Shown in pieces: positions 3,520 to 5,806 of a stretch of 5,806 nt of DNA; position 1 is the stretch's first letter; each line of letters begins with the position of its first letter. A program made the position numbers and the translations under genes. Under the pieces are notes generated by a model that was given only the letters and a program-made list of their open reading frames with translations, made no database searches and was not told the origin of the DNA. This DNA is from Coxiellaceae bacterium (GTDB lineage Bacteria > Pseudomonadota > Gammaproteobacteria > GCA-013414725), in contig CP058706.1 in NCBI GenBank assembly GCA_013414725.1, positions 10,626-16,431 on the forward strand. The letters run 5' to 3'.

Positions 3520-5806
3520 TCTTGTTTCGCTTTCACGTGTTGTGCCAATAACATCCAAGTTTCGACGACACGATCAGCGCTTAAGGAAATGCTCTGTATG
3601 CCCTGTTCAACCAACCATTGCGCTAAATCAGGATGGTCTGAAGGTGCTTGACCACAAATTCCAACGTATTTGCCAGCAGCATTACAAGCAGCAATTGCAT
3701 GTTGTAATAAAATTTTAACTGCGGCATTACGCTCATCAAAAATTGAAGCAACTAAATCGGAATCGCGGTCTAGCCCTAAAGTCAGCTGAGTTAAGTCATT
3801 AGAACCTATTGAGAAGCCATCGCAATATTGTAGAAATTCTTTAGCTAATAACACATTGGATGGTATTTCACACATCATATAAATTTTCAATCCATTTTTG
3901 CCGCGTTGCAAACCGAAATCTTGCATCAATTCTACCACAGCGCGCATTTCATCGACTGTGCGAACAAAAGGCACCATGACCTGGGTATTGACCAATGCCA
4001 TTTTATCACGGACTCGTTTAAAGGCCTCACATTCTAATGCAAAACAGGCTTTGAAAGAATCGGCTACATAGCGTGATGCGCCTCGAAAACCAATCATCGG
4101 ATTTTCTTCTTTAGGTTCGAAATATTTACCACCAATCAGATTGGCATACTCATTCGATTTAAAATCAGAAAAACGAAAAATTACTTGTTTCGGATAAAAG
4201 CCAGCAGCAATGGTCGCTATGCCTTCGCACATTTTTTCAATATAAAATTCTACGGGTGATGGATACGCGGCTGTCAGTTGTTTGATTTCATCTTGTAATT
4301 CTTGGGGCAATTGATCAAACTGTAATAATGCATTGGGATGAATCTTAATATTATTACTGATAATAAATTCTAGTCGTGCTAAACCTACACCTTGATTAGG
4401 CAAGCTTTGATAGGTAAATGCTTTTTCAGGATTGCCTAGATTAATGCAGACATTGACGGGCAATTTCGGCAATTCCTTGACGCTGATTTTATCGATTTTA
4501 AAAGGCACTAAGCCAGCATACACATGACCTGCCTCCCCTTCCGCACAGGAAACAGTGATGGCTGCACCTTCAATTGCAGCAGTTGCATTACCACAACCAA
4601 CAACTGCTGGAATGCCTAATTCACGCGCGATAATCGCTGCATGACAAGTACGTCCACCGCGATTAGTCACAATTGCACTGGCCATCTTCATGATAGGTTC
4701 CCAATCGGGATCTGTCATTTCGGTGACAAGCACTTCACCTTGTTGCAAGGCGTGCATTGCTTTCGGATCAGTGACAATTCTGGCAATGCCTTGGCCGATT
4801 TTTTGGCCAATACTTCTGCCTTGAGTAAGGACAGTGCCAGGCTTGATTAATTGATAACGTTCAATCACCGCTTGGTTTTTGCGGCTGGCCCCTGTCTCAG
4901 GACGTGCTTGTAAAATATATAACTGACCATCGATGCCATCTTTCGCCCACTCAATGTCCATTGGCCGGCCATAATGTTGTTCAATCAGCAAAGCATATTG
5001 CGCTAATGTATGAATATCGGCATCGTTCAAGCAAAAATGCTGCTGGTCTGTTATTGGGACATCAACAATTTTAACAGCCTCACCATTTTGGTTGGGTTCA
5101 GCGAAAATCATTTTAGTAGCTTTGTTGCCTAAATTACGGCGAACAATCGCTGGAAGTTGTTGTTTTAATGTGGGTTTAAACACATAAAATTCATCAGGAT
5201 TTACTTTTCCTTGCACAATCATTTCACCTAAACCATAAGATGCGGTAATAAAAATGACTTGATCAAAACCTGATTCGGTATCAATTGTAAAAATAACGCC
5301 ACTGGCAGCCAGATCGCTACGCACCATCGGTTGTACTCCAACTGAAATAGCAACGTATTGGTGTGGAATCTTATGATGGTGACGGTAAGATATGGCGCGC
5401 GGCGTGAATAATGAGGCATAGACGGCTTTAATCGCAGACAGCAATGGCTCAAGTCCGTAGACATTGAGATAGGTTTCTTGTTGCCCAGCAAATGAGGCAT
5501 CTGCCAAATCCTCCGCTGTCGCTGAAGAACGGACGGCAACCACAGGGTTAGCTAATGCTGTATAAGCAGACTCAATTTCGGCCTCAAAATCTTTTGAAAA
5601 ATCCGTATTTAATATCCATTGTCGAATTTGATGGCTGGTTTGTTGCAAAGCGGCAAGATCTTGTACATTGAGTTTTTCTAAACACTGGTGAATAGGCTCT
5701 TCCAGCTTGCCCGCTTGTAAAAAGCGGCGATAAGCATCAGTCGTGGTCGCAAACCCACCAGGAACATTAACCCCAAGATGGGTCAAATGTTGCAACATTT
5801 CCCCAA
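3516..5806 (-). CDS. ppsA: Phosphoenolpyruvate synthase (pyruvate, water dikinase), 5' end outside window
   Basis: PpsA converts pyruvate, ATP and water to PEP, AMP and phosphate in the cytoplasm, allowing growth on three-carbon substrates. Reading stays open to the window edge: Gly-Glu precede the Met at 5798, matching 'LGEM' near residue 34 of E. coli PpsA. That Met is therefore internal and about 33 residues are missing; the full length would be near 793, as expected. Numbered from that Met, the ATP-grasp domain holds AVRSSATAEDLADASFAGQQ (88-107), SDLAASGVIFTIDTESGFDQ (161-180) and GRPMDIEWAKDG (277-288). The swivelling phosphohistidine domain has GGRTCHAAIIARELGIPAVV (381-400) with phosphorylated H386. 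The C-terminal TIM barrel has LARLEF (473-478), FSDFKSNEY (543-551), GFRGASRY (570-577), MMCEIPSN (641-648), IGSNDLTQL (664-672) and GICGQAPSDHP (713-723) with C715. It is intact over 762 visible residues and shares an ATGA overlap with the deacylase gene. The promoter lies outside the window. Confidence 0.97.
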   Translation of the reverse strand, partial: GEMLQHLTHLGVNVPGGFATTTDAYRRFLQAGKLEEPIHQCLEKLNVQDLAALQQTSHQIRQWILNTDFSKDFEAEIESAYTALANPVVAVRSSATAEDLADASFAGQQETYLNVYGLEPLLSAIKAVYASLFTPRAISYRHHHKIPHQYVAISVGVQPMVRSDLAASGVIFTIDTESGFDQVIFITASYGLGEMIVQGKVNPDEFYVFKPTLKQQLPAIVRRNLGNKATKMIFAEPNQNGEAVKIVDVPITDQQHFCLNDADIHTLAQYALLIEQHYGRPMDIEWAKDGIDGQLYILQARPETGASRKNQAVIERYQLIKPGTVLTQGRSIGQKIGQGIARIVTDPKAMHALQQGEVLVTEMTDPDWEPIMKMASAIVTNRGGRTCHAAIIARELGIPAVVGCGNATAAIEGAAITVSCAEGEAGHVYAGLVPFKIDKISVKELPKLPVNVCINLGNPEKAFTYQSLPNQGVGLARLEFIISNNIKIHPNALLQFDQLPQELQDEIKQLTAAYPSPVEFYIEKMCEGIATIAAGFYPKQVIFRFSDFKSNEYANLIGGKYFEPKEENPMIGFRGASRYVADSFKACFALECEAFKRVRDKMALVNTQVMVPFVRTVDEMRAVVELMQDFGLQRGKNGLKIYMMCEIPSNVLLAKEFLQYCDGFSIGSNDLTQLTLGLDRDSDLVASIFDERNAAVKILLQHAIAACNAAGKYVGICGQAPSDHPDLAQWLVEQGIQSISLSADRVVETWMLLAQHVKAKQE

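Noticed and set aside
3519..3558. Upstream start for the deacylase at 3558
   Set aside because: The 13 extra residues do not look like the family N-terminus, and the start at 3519 gives the ATGA coupling with ppsA.
4641..4850. Plus-strand open frame of 69 codons
   Set aside because: It is antisense to the phosphohistidine domain of ppsA, with no ribosome site or recognisable motifs.
5228..5539. Minus-strand open frame of 103 codons
   Set aside because: It lies entirely within ppsA on the same strand in another frame; the ppsA frame there holds the conserved ATP-grasp motifs.
5796..5798. ATG at 5798 as the true start of ppsA
   Set aside because: The frame continues upstream as Gly-Glu to the window edge, matching the conserved LGEM segment that lies about 33 residues inside the family's N-terminus.

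Overview
The window looks like chromosome from an AT-rich gammaproteobacterium. The main evidence is a phosphoenolpyruvate synthase that matches the enterobacterial PpsA closely in order and motifs. Short GC-rich palindromes of the type CCCGCGG-loop-CCGCGGG and ATTGCGAGGAGCG-type repeats are scattered through AT-rich intergenic DNA. From memory this suits Legionellales/Coxiellaceae-like intracellular lineages, but the genus is inference.

Layout. (1) Positions 1-138, plus strand: the last 45 codons of a GNAT-type acetyltransferase, probably the C-terminal domain of a Pat-like protein. (2) Positions 139-2595: a 2.46-kb convergent intergenic region without one intact recognisable gene. It holds two copies of a MITE-like element in opposite orientation (A, 253-540; B, 2209-2434). 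Between them lies an AT-rich cassette with a consensus -10 box, a 40-nt hairpin leader and two overlapping plus-strand genes. Both genes are broken by single-base shifts in A or T runs (about 688-1584 and 1581-2128), and I do not recognise either family. (3) Positions 2596-5806, minus strand: ppsA (5' end outside the window) followed by a complete histone-deacetylase-family amidohydrolase gene, joined by an ATGA overlap and followed by a possible weak intrinsic terminator.

How the parts may work together. PpsA makes PEP from pyruvate and ATP, so it controls entry into gluconeogenesis. The co-translated deacylase keeps all zinc and catalytic residues of its fold. With an acetyltransferase tail on the other side of the repeat region, the locus may once have paired protein acetylation and deacetylation genes with a central-carbon enzyme; this is inference from gene order. 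The repeat-bounded cassette seems to have landed, or decayed, in the gap between convergent genes. Each flanking element carries a hairpin followed by a T-rich tract, oriented so that it could stop transcription entering the cassette from the neighbouring genes.

The least explained part is the two-gene cassette at 688-2128 and its inverted-repeat frame. The ppsA-deacylase half is ordinary apart from its gene pairing.
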